Of a stretch of DNA of 64,000 bases, positions 1 through 8,335 are shown in pieces. Location of the stretch: positions 124,001-188,000 of the forward strand of contig NZ_AULT01000005.1 in assembly GCF_000422425.1 (NCBI RefSeq), in the 5' to 3' direction. Source of the stretch: Oceanospirillum beijerinckii DSM 7166. Lineage in GTDB: Bacteria > Pseudomonadota > Gammaproteobacteria > Pseudomonadales > Halomonadaceae. The position numbers were made by a program, and so were the translations under genes. The notes beneath the pieces are model-generated. The model saw nothing but the letters and a program-made list of their open reading frames with translations, was not told where the DNA came from and ran no database searches. The number at the start of each line of letters is the position of its first letter. The stretch's first letter is position 1.

Positions 1-90
1 TTGAACAAACTAATTCAAACGTATGTTTGAAACTTATGATAGAGAGCGGTCAGGGTCAAGAAAAATTTTTGATTTTTATGTGGGAAATTA

Positions 91-121
91 AACAAAAAGC
101 CCAGCACTAAGGCTGGGCTTT
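91..121 (-). terminator. Intrinsic terminator of the SprA-related gene
   Basis: A 10-bp perfect inverted repeat (AAAGCCCAGC at 96-105 and its complement at 112-121) encloses a 6-nt loop. Read on the minus strand it is followed by TTTTTGTT, a U-tract. It begins 4 bases past the stop codon of the upstream minus-strand gene. Confidence 0.85.
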
Positions 122-125
122 CGAG

Positions 126-938
126 TTAAGCTGAAATGGATACTTGTTGGCCGATTGGCTCAGGAGGGTAAGTTAAGCCAAGAGAATCAAAGCGTTGCAG
201 TAACTGCTGTGCCTGTGACGGTGCGGGATTAGCTTGCTGAAAAATATTGCTGGTAAAGCGTTGTGGGAAGCTCAAGCCAAAACTGAATTGTTTCTGTTGG
301 GGGCGGTTGCTTTCCAGGGTTGCGCTATTTGCGGCGGCACTGGAGCCAATGGCTGAACTGCCAACACTGCTATCTGAGGTGTTCTCAGTGGTATTATTTA
401 TTGCGGCAGGAGCATTGATGTTGCCTGTTTCGGAGTTCTCTGAAGTTTCTTCGGCCCTATCGCTTTCCAGTACTTCTTTGGCTTCTTCAGCTTTTCTTAT
501 TTGAATTTCAGCTTGGGCTTCATTGCCCATGCTGCGAGCTTCGCCAGCCACTTTAAAATCTTGAGGTGAAGGCTGGGCAGGAGCAAGGGCGGCACGTTCA
601 ACAATATCCGCTTTTACAACGGTATCTTCCGGTTCTTCTTCTTCCGAGACATCAATATTAACATGACCACCGGTAGCATATTGGCGGCCATCAGGACCTT
701 CGGTGAGGTCATATTGGGGAGCCGAAGCGTATTCACCACCGACGTTGGCGTGGGCTTCTTCGTGAGCGCGCACCTCCGCATCCCGTTTGCTGAGATCAGA
801 GATAACTTTCTGTTTTTCGCGCTCCAGTTCCGCCTGCTGTTGATCATCAGGTTCGGCGTCAAGACCACGCTCTTTTTGGCGATAGTCCTGTACAAGACGG
901 CTATAACTGGAGGCGTTGCTAATGGTTGGTATATCCAT
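126..938 (-). CDS. SprA-related putative metalloprotease (CJM1_0395-like family)
   Basis: The 270-residue protein has a central motif, HEEAHANVGG, near residues 59-68, of the HExxH zinc-protease form. The following conserved block (SAPQYDLTEGPDG, then YATGGHVNID) is characteristic of the SprA-related family of bacterial putative metalloproteases. The N-terminus is short and charged and I see no signal peptide. The last 100 residues are low-complexity (Glu, Ala, Ser, Asn, Gln), so only the first 150 residues look like a folded domain. The substrate is unknown. It follows cheR on the same strand but lies behind a strong hairpin terminator, so it is probably a separate unit. The start is preceded by GGGGCGAG. 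Family assignment is from motif recognition; proteolytic activity is inferred. Confidence 0.8.
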   Translation of the reverse strand: MDIPTISNASSYSRLVQDYRQKERGLDAEPDDQQQAELEREKQKVISDLSKRDAEVRAHEEAHANVGGEYASAPQYDLTEGPDGRQYATGGHVNIDVSEEEEPEDTVVKADIVERAALAPAQPSPQDFKVAGEARSMGNEAQAEIQIRKAEEAKEVLESDRAEETSENSETGNINAPAAINNTTENTSDSSVGSSAIGSSAAANSATLESNRPQQKQFSFGLSFPQRFTSNIFQQANPAPSQAQQLLQRFDSLGLTYPPEPIGQQVSISA

Positions 939-1040
939 AACTCGCCCCGTAATTAACCAGTTGATAAGCTAATTATGGCGGATTTTTCGCAGAAGTTCCT
1001 AGCATTTTTTTGTAACTTCACGGGATTTATCGCAAACTAA

Positions 1041-1072
1041 AAAAGCCCATTTTTTACATCAAATGGGCTTTT
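1041..1072 (-). terminator. Intrinsic terminator after cheR
   Basis: A 12-bp perfect stem (AAAAGCCCATTT at 1041-1052 and its complement at 1061-1072) has an 8-nt loop. A-runs on one side and T-runs on the other give a U-tract in both directions. It lies between cheR and the SprA-related gene, both on the minus strand, and ends cheR transcription. Confidence 0.85.
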
Positions 1073-1099
1073 TTATTTAAATCATAGAGTTAAAGGAAA

Positions 1100-1939
1100 T
1101 TACTTGGCGCGATAAATAATTCCTGGGCGACACTGAACCATTTCGTAGAGATCTGGCATATTGCTTAATGCTTCTGAAGCACCTAAAAACAGATAACCAC
1201 CTGGCTTGAGGGTGCCATGGATTCGAGTCAGGATATCCTTTTTCAGATCCGCTGAAAAATAGATCAGCACATTGCGGCAAAAGACAATATCGAATTTGCC
1301 CAGCATGGAATAGCTATGGAGCAGATTCATCGGCTTAAAGTCGACGCGCTGCTTAATCGGGGCCTTGACCGCCCAGCGTCCGTCTCCTGTCTGTTGAAAG
1401 AACTTGGTCAGGCGATCCTGAGACAAGCCTCGGCCCAGTGCCAGCATCTCATATTCACCGCTTTTAGCGGCGTTGAGTACCGTCGAGGAAATATCAGTGG
1501 CGACAATTCGTTCACCGGCTCGGAATGAGCCAGGGTTTTTCTGCTTAAATTCGTCCAGTACCATACTGATGGAGTACGGCTCCTGACCGGTAGAGCAGGC
1601 GGCTGACCAGATTTTGAGCTGTTGGCCGCCTAACGATTTACTCAATTCAGGTAGCAGCTGGTTCTGCAGAATATTAAACGGGTGGATATCTCTAAACCAT
1701 AGGGTTTCATTGGTGGTCATCGCATCCACTACCGCTTCTTTCAAGCCGGATCTGGGGTGTGATGTGATCGCTTTGGTTAATTCCCCAAGCGTGGTCATAC
1801 CGTGTTGCGCCATGATTTTGTTCAGGCGGCTGGTGACAAGATACTGCTTGTTGTCTCCCAGTAGAATGCCGCAGGCATCCTGGAGAAACTTTCTAAATGC
1901 ATCGTAATCTTGTGTACCTATGGTTCTGACAGTCGACAT
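1100..1939 (-). CDS. cheR: Chemotaxis protein methyltransferase CheR
   Basis: CheR transfers methyl groups from S-adenosylmethionine to glutamates of chemoreceptors during adaptation. The 279-residue length is normal. The N-terminal helical CheR_N domain (about 1-75) is followed by the SAM-binding domain. Visible marks are TTNETLWFRD near residue 80, the SAM motif WSAACSTGQEPYSI near 110, and FDIVFCRNVLIYF near 215, all typical of CheR. There is no C-terminal receptor-tethering pentapeptide extension or TPR. It lies downstream of cheV on the same strand with a 160-base gap. The pairing cheV-cheR beside flgA is the arrangement known from Pseudomonas-type polar flagellar clusters. Substrates probably include the three chemoreceptors at 27-36 kb. 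Confidence 0.96.
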   Translation of the reverse strand: MSTVRTIGTQDYDAFRKFLQDACGILLGDNKQYLVTSRLNKIMAQHGMTTLGELTKAITSHPRSGLKEAVVDAMTTNETLWFRDIHPFNILQNQLLPELSKSLGGQQLKIWSAACSTGQEPYSISMVLDEFKQKNPGSFRAGERIVATDISSTVLNAAKSGEYEMLALGRGLSQDRLTKFFQQTGDGRWAVKAPIKQRVDFKPMNLLHSYSMLGKFDIVFCRNVLIYFSADLKKDILTRIHGTLKPGGYLFLGASEALSNMPDLYEMVQCRPGIIYRAK

Positions 1940-2100
1940 TCCTTGAACTCACTCAAGCAGAAATACTTTTTTACATATTATCACAAAATTGCTCAAAGAC
2001 CCCTGTATTTGCTGTGTTTAAGCAGGGGGGCGAGACTAAAGTCATTCCCGGCAATACTATGAAATACTGTTTTATATTAGTTTATTTCGAAGAAATTAAG

Positions 2101-3045
2101 CTATTCAACTTCTTCAAAGGTTTGTAGAGATTCGATTCTGCTGACTACTTTACGGGCTAACTCGTCAGCTTCATATTTAGCCAGGAAATCATCTGCACCC
2201 ACTTTTTTCACCATCGCTTCGTTAAAAATTCCACTTAAAGACGTGTGTAAAAGAATGTCCAGTTTATTCAGATCAGGGTGGCTGCGAATCTCTGTGGTCA
2301 GTGTATAGCCATCCATCTCGGGCATCTCAATATCTGAGATGAGCATCAGTACTTCATCGCGAATATCTTTGCCAGACTCCACAATCGACTGTAGATAGTT
2401 CAGTGCCTGTTTGCCGTTCTCCAAACCAGTGGTTTGCACGCCGACTTCTTCCAGGCAACGGATGACTTGATTGCGGGCCACAGAGGAATCATCGACGACG
2501 ACGACATGGTAGCTGGAAGATATAAGCTTAACCGTATCCGCGATGACACCCTTGCTGATTCTTTCGTTGACGGGATGAACTTCTGAAATCACCTTTTCCA
2601 CATCAATGATTTCGATCATACCACCCTGATATTCGGTCACGGCTGTCAGGTAGTTGTCTTTGCCTGTGCCGGCTGGTGGTGGATGCACTTCCTTCCAGTT
2701 CAGGTTGATAATGCGATCAACCTTTTTCACAAGAAAGCCCTGAGTGATGCGGTTGTATTCTGTTACGATGACAACATTGTCAGTGCTTTCCTGTATCGCA
2801 GGCAATCCAATCGCCAGTCCAAGGTCTACTATCGAGATAGTTTCACCTCGAATATTTGCAACCCCTTTCACAATGGGGCTGTGGTGCGGCAGGTTTGTAA
2901 GCCGGGGACAGGGCATAATCTCTTTCACTTTAAAGACATTGATACCGTAACTTTGACGACCGCGCAGATGAAACAGCAGCAGTTCCATTCGGTTACCACC
3001 AACCAATTGTGCCCGCTCGGATAAACGGCCAGCTTGTTCTGTCAT
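2101..3045 (-). CDS. cheV: Chemotaxis coupling/response-regulator protein CheV
   Basis: CheV links chemoreceptors to CheA and carries its own phosphorylatable receiver. The 314-residue protein has a CheW-like domain (about 18-160, containing GINVFKVKEI and GVANIRGETISIVDL) followed by a receiver domain (about 178-305). In the receiver I see the acidic pair in VVVVDDSS (D185, D186), the phospho-acceptor D238 in LISDIEMPEMDGY, and a conserved Thr/Ser region LLHTSLSG. All catalytic positions look intact. It is transcribed on the minus strand, divergent from flgA, and is followed by cheR. An AGCAGG element lies just upstream of the ATG. Length and domain order are standard. Confidence 0.96.
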   Translation of the reverse strand: MTEQAGRLSERAQLVGGNRMELLLFHLRGRQSYGINVFKVKEIMPCPRLTNLPHHSPIVKGVANIRGETISIVDLGLAIGLPAIQESTDNVVIVTEYNRITQGFLVKKVDRIINLNWKEVHPPPAGTGKDNYLTAVTEYQGGMIEIIDVEKVISEVHPVNERISKGVIADTVKLISSSYHVVVVDDSSVARNQVIRCLEEVGVQTTGLENGKQALNYLQSIVESGKDIRDEVLMLISDIEMPEMDGYTLTTEIRSHPDLNKLDILLHTSLSGIFNEAMVKKVGADDFLAKYEADELARKVVSRIESLQTFEEVE

Positions 3046-3246
3046 AAAGTTGCCTGCTGAATTGGAAAATGTTTACTGGTAAAGAATATCATTGATTTAA
3101 CGTATCATTGAACTGTGTAGGGGATTTGTTTGTCTCCTGCTAACAATTTTCTTAAAAAAGATTACGAGACCTTTACAAGCGCTTGCTGACATAACGCGGT
3201 GTTCGCTAAAAATATATAGGGCTTGTGGTATAGAAAGGAGCTGATT

Positions 3247-3972
3247 TTGACAAGGTTTGGGACTCTAAGAGGGTTGTTGAATGTAGCGAGCGCTTTTGCA
3301 GTATTATTGCTGAGCAGTGTTGTTCAGGCCAATGAAGTGGCTGTAGAGAATCAGGCTTCTCTGGAGCAAGTGATTATAGACTTTCTTGAGCCCCAGCTTG
3401 CCGATATAGAAAAGACCCGCACTGAAGTTACAGTGGGGCGTGTTGACCCTCGCCTGAAGCTGGCAAAGTGTCAGCAACCCATCAAAGTCGATTTTCTTGG
3501 TAAGAAGAATCTGTTTGGTAAAGTGAATATTCGTCTGGACTGCAATCAACCTCGCTGGGGGATCTTTATTCCTGCAAATATCCGGGTTTTTGAAAATGTA
3601 GTCGTCAGTCAGGTCAGTGTACCCAGAAATACTGTGCTATCGGCATCAAGGCTTGCTCTGCGTGAAGTAGAAACTTCGGCATTAAATTATACTTTTTTCA
3701 GGGATATAGCTCAGGTTGCGGGCACAACTACAACTCGACCGATACAGGCAAATAACATTGTTTATACTAATATGGTTAAGGCTTCCGCTGCGGTTAGAAA
3801 GGGTGATAGCGTTGTGATTCGTGCCGTTGCGGGCAATTTGGTTGTACGAATGAAGGGACTGGCGTTGCAGGAAGGGGCTGTTGGGGAACAGATTCAGGTG
3901 CGAAATGTGCAATCCCATCGTATAATACGAGCCATTGTTGCAGGGCCCGGTCAGGTTGAAGTACCTATGTAG
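3247..3972 (+). CDS. flgA: Flagellar basal body P-ring assembly chaperone FlgA
   Basis: FlgA is a periplasmic chaperone for assembly of the flagellar P ring. I place the start at the TTG at 3247, six bases after a perfect AAGGAG at 3235-3240. An upstream in-frame TTG at 3223 has no ribosome site. From this start (241 aa) the N-terminus is a clear signal peptide: basic TRFGTLRG, hydrophobic core, then VVQA near residue 27. The SAF-like C-terminal part has ENVVVSQVSVPRNTVLSAS and the terminal VRKGDSVVIRAVAGNLVVRM typical of ChapFlgA. It is divergent from cheV and sits upstream of flgM-flgN, although flgM also has its own promoter. Confidence 0.93.
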   Translation: MTRFGTLRGLLNVASAFAVLLLSSVVQANEVAVENQASLEQVIIDFLEPQLADIEKTRTEVTVGRVDPRLKLAKCQQPIKVDFLGKKNLFGKVNIRLDCNQPRWGIFIPANIRVFENVVVSQVSVPRNTVLSASRLALREVETSALNYTFFRDIAQVAGTTTTRPIQANNIVYTNMVKASAAVRKGDSVVIRAVAGNLVVRMKGLALQEGAVGEQIQVRNVQSHRIIRAIVAGPGQVEVPM

Positions 3973-4057
3973 TTTTGAGCGCTGGAATTTGGCTCTAATA
4001 CACAGTAAGCATTATGCGATCAAGCTGGCAAAATAGAGAAATTTATAACTTTTTTGT

Positions 4058-4084
4058 TAAAGTTTTTATCTGAGACGCCGATAG
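4058..4084 (+). promoter_or_regulatory. Sigma-28 (FliA) promoter of flgM
   Basis: TAAAGTTT (4058-4065), then exactly 11 bases, then GCCGATAG (4077-4084). This matches the FliA consensus TAAAGTTT-N11-GCCGATAA at 15 of 16 fixed positions. It ends 40 bases before the flgM start. It fits the known late-class expression of flgM from a FliA-dependent promoter. Confidence 0.92.
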
Positions 4085-4123
4085 GTTTAGCAAGTTAAGA
4101 ATTTTTGAATGAGGTCAGCGCAT

Positions 4124-4429
4124 ATGGCTATTGATATTAACAGCCTATCTGGTGGTCTTCAGGGTGGGAAAATTCGCAATACCGCTGCTAATGGCAGTAA
4201 GGATGAGGTCGCTAAAAAAGATGCTCAACCGGGTAATGCTCCTGCCACAAAAGGAGACAGCGTTCAGATTAGCGAAGAAGCGATGAAACTGAGTAATCTA
4301 GCTCAGTCTGCTCCTGATATCGACCAGGAAAAAGTAGCCGCTATTAAGGCTGCGATTGAAGATGGTAGTTATCAGGTTGACTCTCAGGCCCTGGCAAAGA
4401 ATATTATTCAGTTTGAGTCAGGACTGTGA
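4124..4429 (+). CDS. flgM: Anti-sigma-28 factor FlgM
   Basis: FlgM binds the flagellar sigma factor FliA until the hook is complete and is then exported through the hook-basal body. I choose the ATG at 4124 (101 aa) because MAIDINSLSGG matches FlgM N-termini and GAGG lies 9 bases upstream; an in-frame ATG at 4109 has no ribosome site. The N-terminal half is polar and probably disordered, as in FlgM (export part). The C-terminal half (DSVQISEEAMKLSNLAQ, then VAAIKAAIEDGSYQVDSQALAKNII) is the FliA-binding helical region. flgN follows after 8 bases. A sigma-28 promoter immediately upstream gives the expected feedback loop. Confidence 0.95.
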   Translation: MAIDINSLSGGLQGGKIRNTAANGSKDEVAKKDAQPGNAPATKGDSVQISEEAMKLSNLAQSAPDIDQEKVAAIKAAIEDGSYQVDSQALAKNIIQFESGL

Positions 4430-4437
4430 GGTAACCC

Positions 4438-4926
4438 GTGAGCGCAGAGCTTTCTTTACGCATTAAACAACATCTGCTTGATAGCATCGGTCACATGAAG
4501 CAGATTAAAACGTGCATGCTTGATGAGCAACAGGCTCTGCAAGTACGGGAGCTTGACAAAATTGAAACAATTGCCAAGCAAAAAAATCAGCTATTAGAAG
4601 AGGTCAAAGCCGACATAGAGCAGCGTCGGCTGTTGATTGAAGGTGCTGGTTTTTCTGTCGATGATAACGGTATGGACGAATTAATCGCTTCCTTACCTGA
4701 AAACTTTTCTGCTGCCTTGAGTAAAGGTTGGCAGCAACTGGTGACGCTACACGAAGAAGTGCAGGAGCTTAACCAGGCCAATGGAATAATCATCAATAAA
4801 GGGCTGCAGCAAGTCGATACTATGCTTGGGGTTGTACGGGGCAATCCTGATGCGCGTACTGGTCGTACCTACAATGCCAAAGGTCGTGCTATTGCTTCTT
4901 CAACCCGAACTTTGGGACAAGCTTAA
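4438..4926 (+). CDS. flgN: Flagellar export chaperone FlgN
   Basis: FlgN is the cytoplasmic export chaperone for the hook-associated proteins FlgK and FlgL. The 162-residue protein is almost entirely helical (LRIKQHLLDSIGHMKQIKTCMLDEQQAL, then a long coiled coil through residue 130) and ends in a polar tail containing GRTYNAKGRA, typical of FlgN C-termini. It starts with GTG, preceded by GAGG 8 bases upstream that overlaps the flgM stop region. The 8-base gap to flgM indicates one operon. Sequence conservation in this family is weak, so the call rests on fold-like pattern plus the invariant flgM-flgN neighbourhood. Confidence 0.88.
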   Translation: MSAELSLRIKQHLLDSIGHMKQIKTCMLDEQQALQVRELDKIETIAKQKNQLLEEVKADIEQRRLLIEGAGFSVDDNGMDELIASLPENFSAALSKGWQQLVTLHEEVQELNQANGIIINKGLQQVDTMLGVVRGNPDARTGRTYNAKGRAIASSTRTLGQA

Positions 4927-4974
4927 ATACACTTGCTACACTAGCTCCTTCAACCCAAAGCAGGATTGATATCT

Positions 4975-5736
4975 ATGCCCGGCATTGAGGCCCCAAGAGC
5001 AGCTTCTTCTCTGGATGATCGTAAGCATGTGATCACTCGTCAGGCGAGTATCTTTGCGATCCTGCGTTCCTTACAAAAACATCGTTCCCCTCTGTCGATT
5101 ACCTTCCGGGGTCATGATCAGCAGATCTTCACCAGTATTGTACTGAAGGTCGATCTGAATGAAGGCTATTTCCTGTTGGATGAGCTTTCAGGCAGTGGCC
5201 ATAAAAGAGCGATGAATGCAGAGCAGTTTGTCATCTCGGGCAACGATCGTGGTGTTCAGGTCGTTTTTGGTGGTAACCGTGTTATCGCAGCAGGAACTAA
5301 TGACGGCGCAGCGATTTATAAGATCGCTCTGCCTAAGCAGTTACTGTATAAGCAACGTCGTGATGCTTTTCGGGCTCACATTGCTATGTCTGATCGGGTT
5401 GATGTTAAGCTGGTGTCTTATGAACGACCCAAACCTCTGATTGGACAGATCGTTGATATCTCATCCTCTGGTTGTAAGGTGTTGTTTCCCTATCTGGTAG
5501 AACCTGAGTTTGAGGAGTTGGAAGTTTTTGACGAAGTAGCTTTCGACTTACCGGAAAATGCGTTTGATTCTTCAGTATTATGTGCAGCAGAAGCTCGCCA
5601 CGCTGTTTACGATACAGTGAAGCAGAATACTGAGTGTGGCTTTCGCTTCTTAAGCCCGGATGGCCGTAATCAGCGGGAGATTGACCGTTTTGTTTCCTAT
5701 ATCCAGCGAGAAGCGCGACGTATGGGGCTGGCTTGA
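4975..5736 (+). CDS. YcgR-like flagellar brake protein with PilZ domain
   Basis: YcgR-type proteins bind cyclic di-GMP and slow or bias the flagellar motor. I start at the ATG at 4975 (253 aa), with AGGA 9 bases upstream, instead of a TTG at 4966. The N-terminal half is a YcgR-like beta domain (LRSLQKHRSPLSITFRGHD at about 24-42). The PilZ domain follows at about 118-245. Its c-di-GMP signature is visible: RRDAF near 123 (RxxxR-type loop), then DISSSGCKV near 157 (the D-x-S-x-x-G motif), so ligand binding looks competent. It lies 48 bases after flgN and may be co-transcribed. The GGDEF/EAL proteins at 31-38 kb could set the ligand level; that link is inference. Confidence 0.88.
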   Translation: MPGIEAPRAASSLDDRKHVITRQASIFAILRSLQKHRSPLSITFRGHDQQIFTSIVLKVDLNEGYFLLDELSGSGHKRAMNAEQFVISGNDRGVQVVFGGNRVIAAGTNDGAAIYKIALPKQLLYKQRRDAFRAHIAMSDRVDVKLVSYERPKPLIGQIVDISSSGCKVLFPYLVEPEFEELEVFDEVAFDLPENAFDSSVLCAAEARHAVYDTVKQNTECGFRFLSPDGRNQREIDRFVSYIQREARRMGLA

Positions 5737-5744
5737 TCGTACCA

Positions 5745-5776
5745 CTGATCTCCTGATCTCCTGATCTCCTGATCCC
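5745..5776. repeat. Four tandem copies of an 8-bp unit CTGATCTC
   Basis: CTGATCTC repeats at 5745, 5753, 5761 and, with one change (CTGATCCC), 5769. It lies just after the stop of the PilZ gene in the short convergent gap before the arsenosugar cluster. A replication-slippage origin is likely. It has no evident function. Confidence 0.8.
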
Positions 5777-5844
5777 CTGCATCCCTTACCTTCAATTTAA
5801 GCGATCTTCTCGGCTATGATCTGCAGTCTTTTCCAGAGCGCTCG

Positions 5845-6498
5845 TCACAGGTTTATTGCTCCCCCTTCTTGCTGCCAGCGAACCACATCTTCAGGGTGAT
5901 CCACATCCCATAGTGTCGGCAGAAGAGTATAACTCAGGTGCTGCTGCTTCAGATTGGCAAGCGTTTGAGCTAAAACGGTACTTTCCCCCCAGTCAATACC
6001 CTCAAACACATTATCAGGTAACGGACAGCGACAACCGATCAATACATAACCCCCATCTTCGGCAGGGATCAATACAAGATCTGTTCCAGGCTGTTGTCCA
6101 TTACCTTCAAGAGCTAAACCTTCAAGAGCTAAAAAAGCCTGCTCCAGGACCGTTGTCGTGAGCGCAGGGCAATCACTACCCACCAGTAAACAGTATTGAT
6201 ACTGCTCCAGACTGTTATTCAGAGCTTGGCGCATCTTATCTCCCAGATCACCCGAAACCTGGGGTTTCAGAGCGGCTTGCGCAAAAAGTGCCTGTCGAAA
6301 GAAGTGATGTTGCAGGTCGCCAGCAATATGTAGCTCCACTTGATCCGCATTGCTCTGTTGTAACGTTTGAAAGGTTTGCACAGTCAACGCACAGTGAATT
6401 TCTGCGGCTTGCTCCGCGCTATATTGGCTCATCAAGCGGGTTTTTACTTTTCCCGGAATGGGTGCCTTGGCGAATTGGATCAGGTTGCGTTTTTTCAT
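5845..6498 (-). CDS. TIGR04282-family arsenosugar biosynthesis glycosyltransferase
   Basis: This is a nucleotide-diphospho-sugar transferase-like protein (DUF2064) that accompanies ArsS-type arsenosugar genes. The N-terminus MKKRNLIQFAKAPIPGKVKTRL carries the family hallmark F-A-K-x-P-x-x-G-x-x-K-T-R-L, which defines the start at 6498 (217 aa); an in-frame ATG at 6507 and longer forms are possible and none has a good ribosome site. GDLGDKM and LLVGSDCPAL are further signatures, and PAEDGGYVLIGC is the DGGY motif. The end of the upstream glycosyltransferase gene overlaps this start by about 80 bases, which suggests translational coupling. A 15-bp tandem duplication inside the gene gives LALEGLALEG. 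Confidence 0.87.
   Translation of the reverse strand: MKKRNLIQFAKAPIPGKVKTRLMSQYSAEQAAEIHCALTVQTFQTLQQSNADQVELHIAGDLQHHFFRQALFAQAALKPQVSGDLGDKMRQALNNSLEQYQYCLLVGSDCPALTTTVLEQAFLALEGLALEGNGQQPGTDLVLIPAEDGGYVLIGCRCPLPDNVFEGIDWGESTVLAQTLANLKQQHLSYTLLPTLWDVDHPEDVVRWQQEGGAINL
6104..6133. repeat. 15-bp tandem duplication inside the TIGR04282 gene
   Basis: CCTTCAAGAGCTAAA is present twice in a row (6104-6118 and 6119-6133). It is in frame and adds five residues (LALEG twice) in a surface-like loop. It is probably a recent slippage event. Confidence 0.8.
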
Positions 6499-7177
6499 GG
6501 ATAACATAGTTGGGATAATATTGTTGAACCAGCTTTTCCGCAGACACACCGCAGAAATAGGCCAGGCGCAAGCGCCACATTAATAGGATTGTTTTCCAGA
6601 TGCCCCTCTGTTGCCAACGCCTGGATGAGGTCGTCAGGGCTTGTTTAAAGCACACCGGCTTTTTCAGCTGGCATAAGCGGCTGGAGAGTTCGATATCCTC
6701 CATTAACGGCTGCTCAGGGAAGCCTCTGAGTTGCTCAAAGAGTGACCTGGAAACAAAGATGCTTTGATCTCCCGTAGCAATGCCGGTCAAGCGGGAGCGC
6801 CAGTTCATCATAAAAGCGATCACCTTAAACATAGGGTGCCGACCGGTTAGGCGAACATCAAAACGCCCCCAATGTTGTGAATCAGGCAGAGCCTCCAATA
6901 ACGCCAACGCCTCATCTGGTAATTGGCTATCGCAATGTTGAAAAAGTAACAGATCACCACTGGCCTGAGCTGCACCCAGATTCATCTGGTAAGCGCGTCC
7001 AGGCTGGGAATACAGCACCTTATCGACCAAGGGCAGAGATAAGGCAACCGTATCATCCGTGCTGCCACCATCCACCATAATGATCTCATGACCCTGCTGA
7101 CGGAAAATCTGCAGTGCTTGCAGCTGTTGAACAATACCCTGCTGCTCATTCAAAACCGGGATAATAATCGAGATCAC
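6419..7177 (-). CDS. TIGR04283-family arsenosugar biosynthesis glycosyltransferase
   Basis: A family-2 glycosyltransferase (252 aa) of the type found next to ArsS. The N-terminal ISIIIPVLNEQQGI is the GT2 start; IIMVDGGSTDDT near residue 35 holds the nucleotide-sugar binding acidic residues; LLFQHCDSQLP near 97 is the DxD-like motif; FPEQPLMEDIELSSRL near 175 is the acceptor-site ED motif. The C-terminus has a short hydrophobic stretch around WRLRLAYFCGVS, possibly a membrane contact. It lies 57 bases downstream of arsS and overlaps the next gene. The last 30 residues are polar and may be dispensable. The sugar donor in the arsenosugar pathway is not established from sequence alone. Confidence 0.88.
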   Translation of the reverse strand: MISIIIPVLNEQQGIVQQLQALQIFRQQGHEIIMVDGGSTDDTVALSLPLVDKVLYSQPGRAYQMNLGAAQASGDLLLFQHCDSQLPDEALALLEALPDSQHWGRFDVRLTGRHPMFKVIAFMMNWRSRLTGIATGDQSIFVSRSLFEQLRGFPEQPLMEDIELSSRLCQLKKPVCFKQALTTSSRRWQQRGIWKTILLMWRLRLAYFCGVSAEKLVQQYYPNYVIHEKTQPDPIRQGTHSGKSKNPLDEPI

Positions 7178-7234
7178 AAGGGTTTCCTTGTTTCAAAGAG
7201 AAGGGCGTAAAGATCGCTTTATCAAACCGATGGC

Positions 7235-8200
7235 CTAACCGTCCAGTGCACCACCACAGCTACTGCCTTGACCCGCCGTGCAACCGTAACAATGATCACC
7301 GATGCAGATCTCATTACCGATCAGATCCTGATCCAGTAGATCTTTCAGATAAATATCGGCACTGTCAGACGCGATTAACGGCATCTTCAGCATCTGATTG
7401 AAGTCACAGTCATATACCTGGCCCTGCCAATCCACACTGATCAGCGTACGACACATCACGTTATTCAAGTTGGCATCAGAGTAGCTATCCTTCAGTAACT
7501 GCATATAATCTTCAAACTGACCTTTCGACAGCAGCATACTGCCAAATCGGCTGATTGGCATATTGGTAATGGTTAGTAACTCGTTGAACTCAATACCAAA
7601 ATTATCACCCAGCTCTTTTTTATACGCTTCCTGTAAACCTATCTGAGACGGCGGTAAGAAAGGACCACCTGGGTTATAGACCAGATTCAACTGCAGGCCA
7701 CTGCCCTCTTTGCCATAACCCAGGCTATTAAGCTTTTTCAGAGCTTCAATACTGTTATTGAAAACCCCTTTGCCCCGCTGGTTCTCCACATTTTGTTCGG
7801 AGTAGCAAGGTAGAGAAGCCGTGATAATCACCTGCTGCTCAGCCAGAAAATCAGCCAGATCTTCGTAACCGGGTTCAACCAGAATAGTCAAATTACAACG
7901 ATCAATAACATCGACACCCCGTTGGCGCGCTTCAGTCACCAGATAACGAAACTCAGGGTTCATCTCCGGCGCACCGCCGGTCAGGTCCAATAATTTGATA
8001 TCATGCTGATCAATAAAACGCAGTACATCATCAATGGTTTCCCGGCTCATCAGCTCGGTACGCTTAGGACCTGCGTTTACATGACAGTGCACACAGCTCA
8101 GATTGCACAGGTAGCCCAGATTAATTTGCAGTATTTGTAGCTTGTCACGATAAATCGCTGGAAAATCAGTCGCTTCGAGTAAAGGTCTGGTATCAAGCAT
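7235..8200 (-). CDS. arsS: Arsenosugar biosynthesis radical SAM protein ArsS
   Basis: ArsS is the radical SAM enzyme of arsenosugar formation, thought to add the 5'-deoxyadenosyl group to methylated arsenic. The 321-residue protein has the cluster motif CNLSCVHC (C32, C36, C39), then HVNAGPKRTELMS, LDLTGGAPEMNP (the GGxP-like SAM site) and CNLTIL. The C-terminal DUF3641-like region has Cys-rich segments CDFNQML and CIGDHCYGC. The protein ends GSSCGGALDG; some members of this family carry selenocysteine near the C-terminus, but here the codon is TGT, a plain cysteine. It is the first of three co-directional genes. No arsenite methyltransferase gene is in the window. Confidence 0.94.
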   Translation of the reverse strand: MLDTRPLLEATDFPAIYRDKLQILQINLGYLCNLSCVHCHVNAGPKRTELMSRETIDDVLRFIDQHDIKLLDLTGGAPEMNPEFRYLVTEARQRGVDVIDRCNLTILVEPGYEDLADFLAEQQVIITASLPCYSEQNVENQRGKGVFNNSIEALKKLNSLGYGKEGSGLQLNLVYNPGGPFLPPSQIGLQEAYKKELGDNFGIEFNELLTITNMPISRFGSMLLSKGQFEDYMQLLKDSYSDANLNNVMCRTLISVDWQGQVYDCDFNQMLKMPLIASDSADIYLKDLLDQDLIGNEICIGDHCYGCTAGQGSSCGGALDG

Positions 8201-8258
8201 CTAACGGTCTCGGTTTTATTTTTTAGTTGAACTCTATATACTAAGCGCCTTGAATGTA

Positions 8259-8335
8259 GCCTCAATAGCTCAGCTGGATAGAGCGTCCCCCTCCTAAGGG
8301 GAAGGTCTCAGGTTCGAATCCTGATTGGGGCACCA
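8259..8335 (+). tRNA. tRNA-Arg (anticodon CCT)
   Basis: A 77-nt cloverleaf can be drawn: acceptor GCCTCAA pairs with TTGGGGC (one G-T pair); D stem GCTC/GAGC; anticodon stem TCCCC/GGGGA around loop CTCCTAA, giving anticodon CCT; T arm TCAGG-TTCGAAT-CCTGA; then an encoded ACCA end. It reads AGG arginine codons. tRNA-Arg(CCT) genes are frequent integration targets, and accessory-looking DNA starts directly downstream. Confidence 0.97.

Noticed and set aside
7235-8200. Selenocysteine in ArsS
   Set aside because: Some family members have Sec near the C-terminus, but the codon here is TGT and the TAG stop follows the normal family end.
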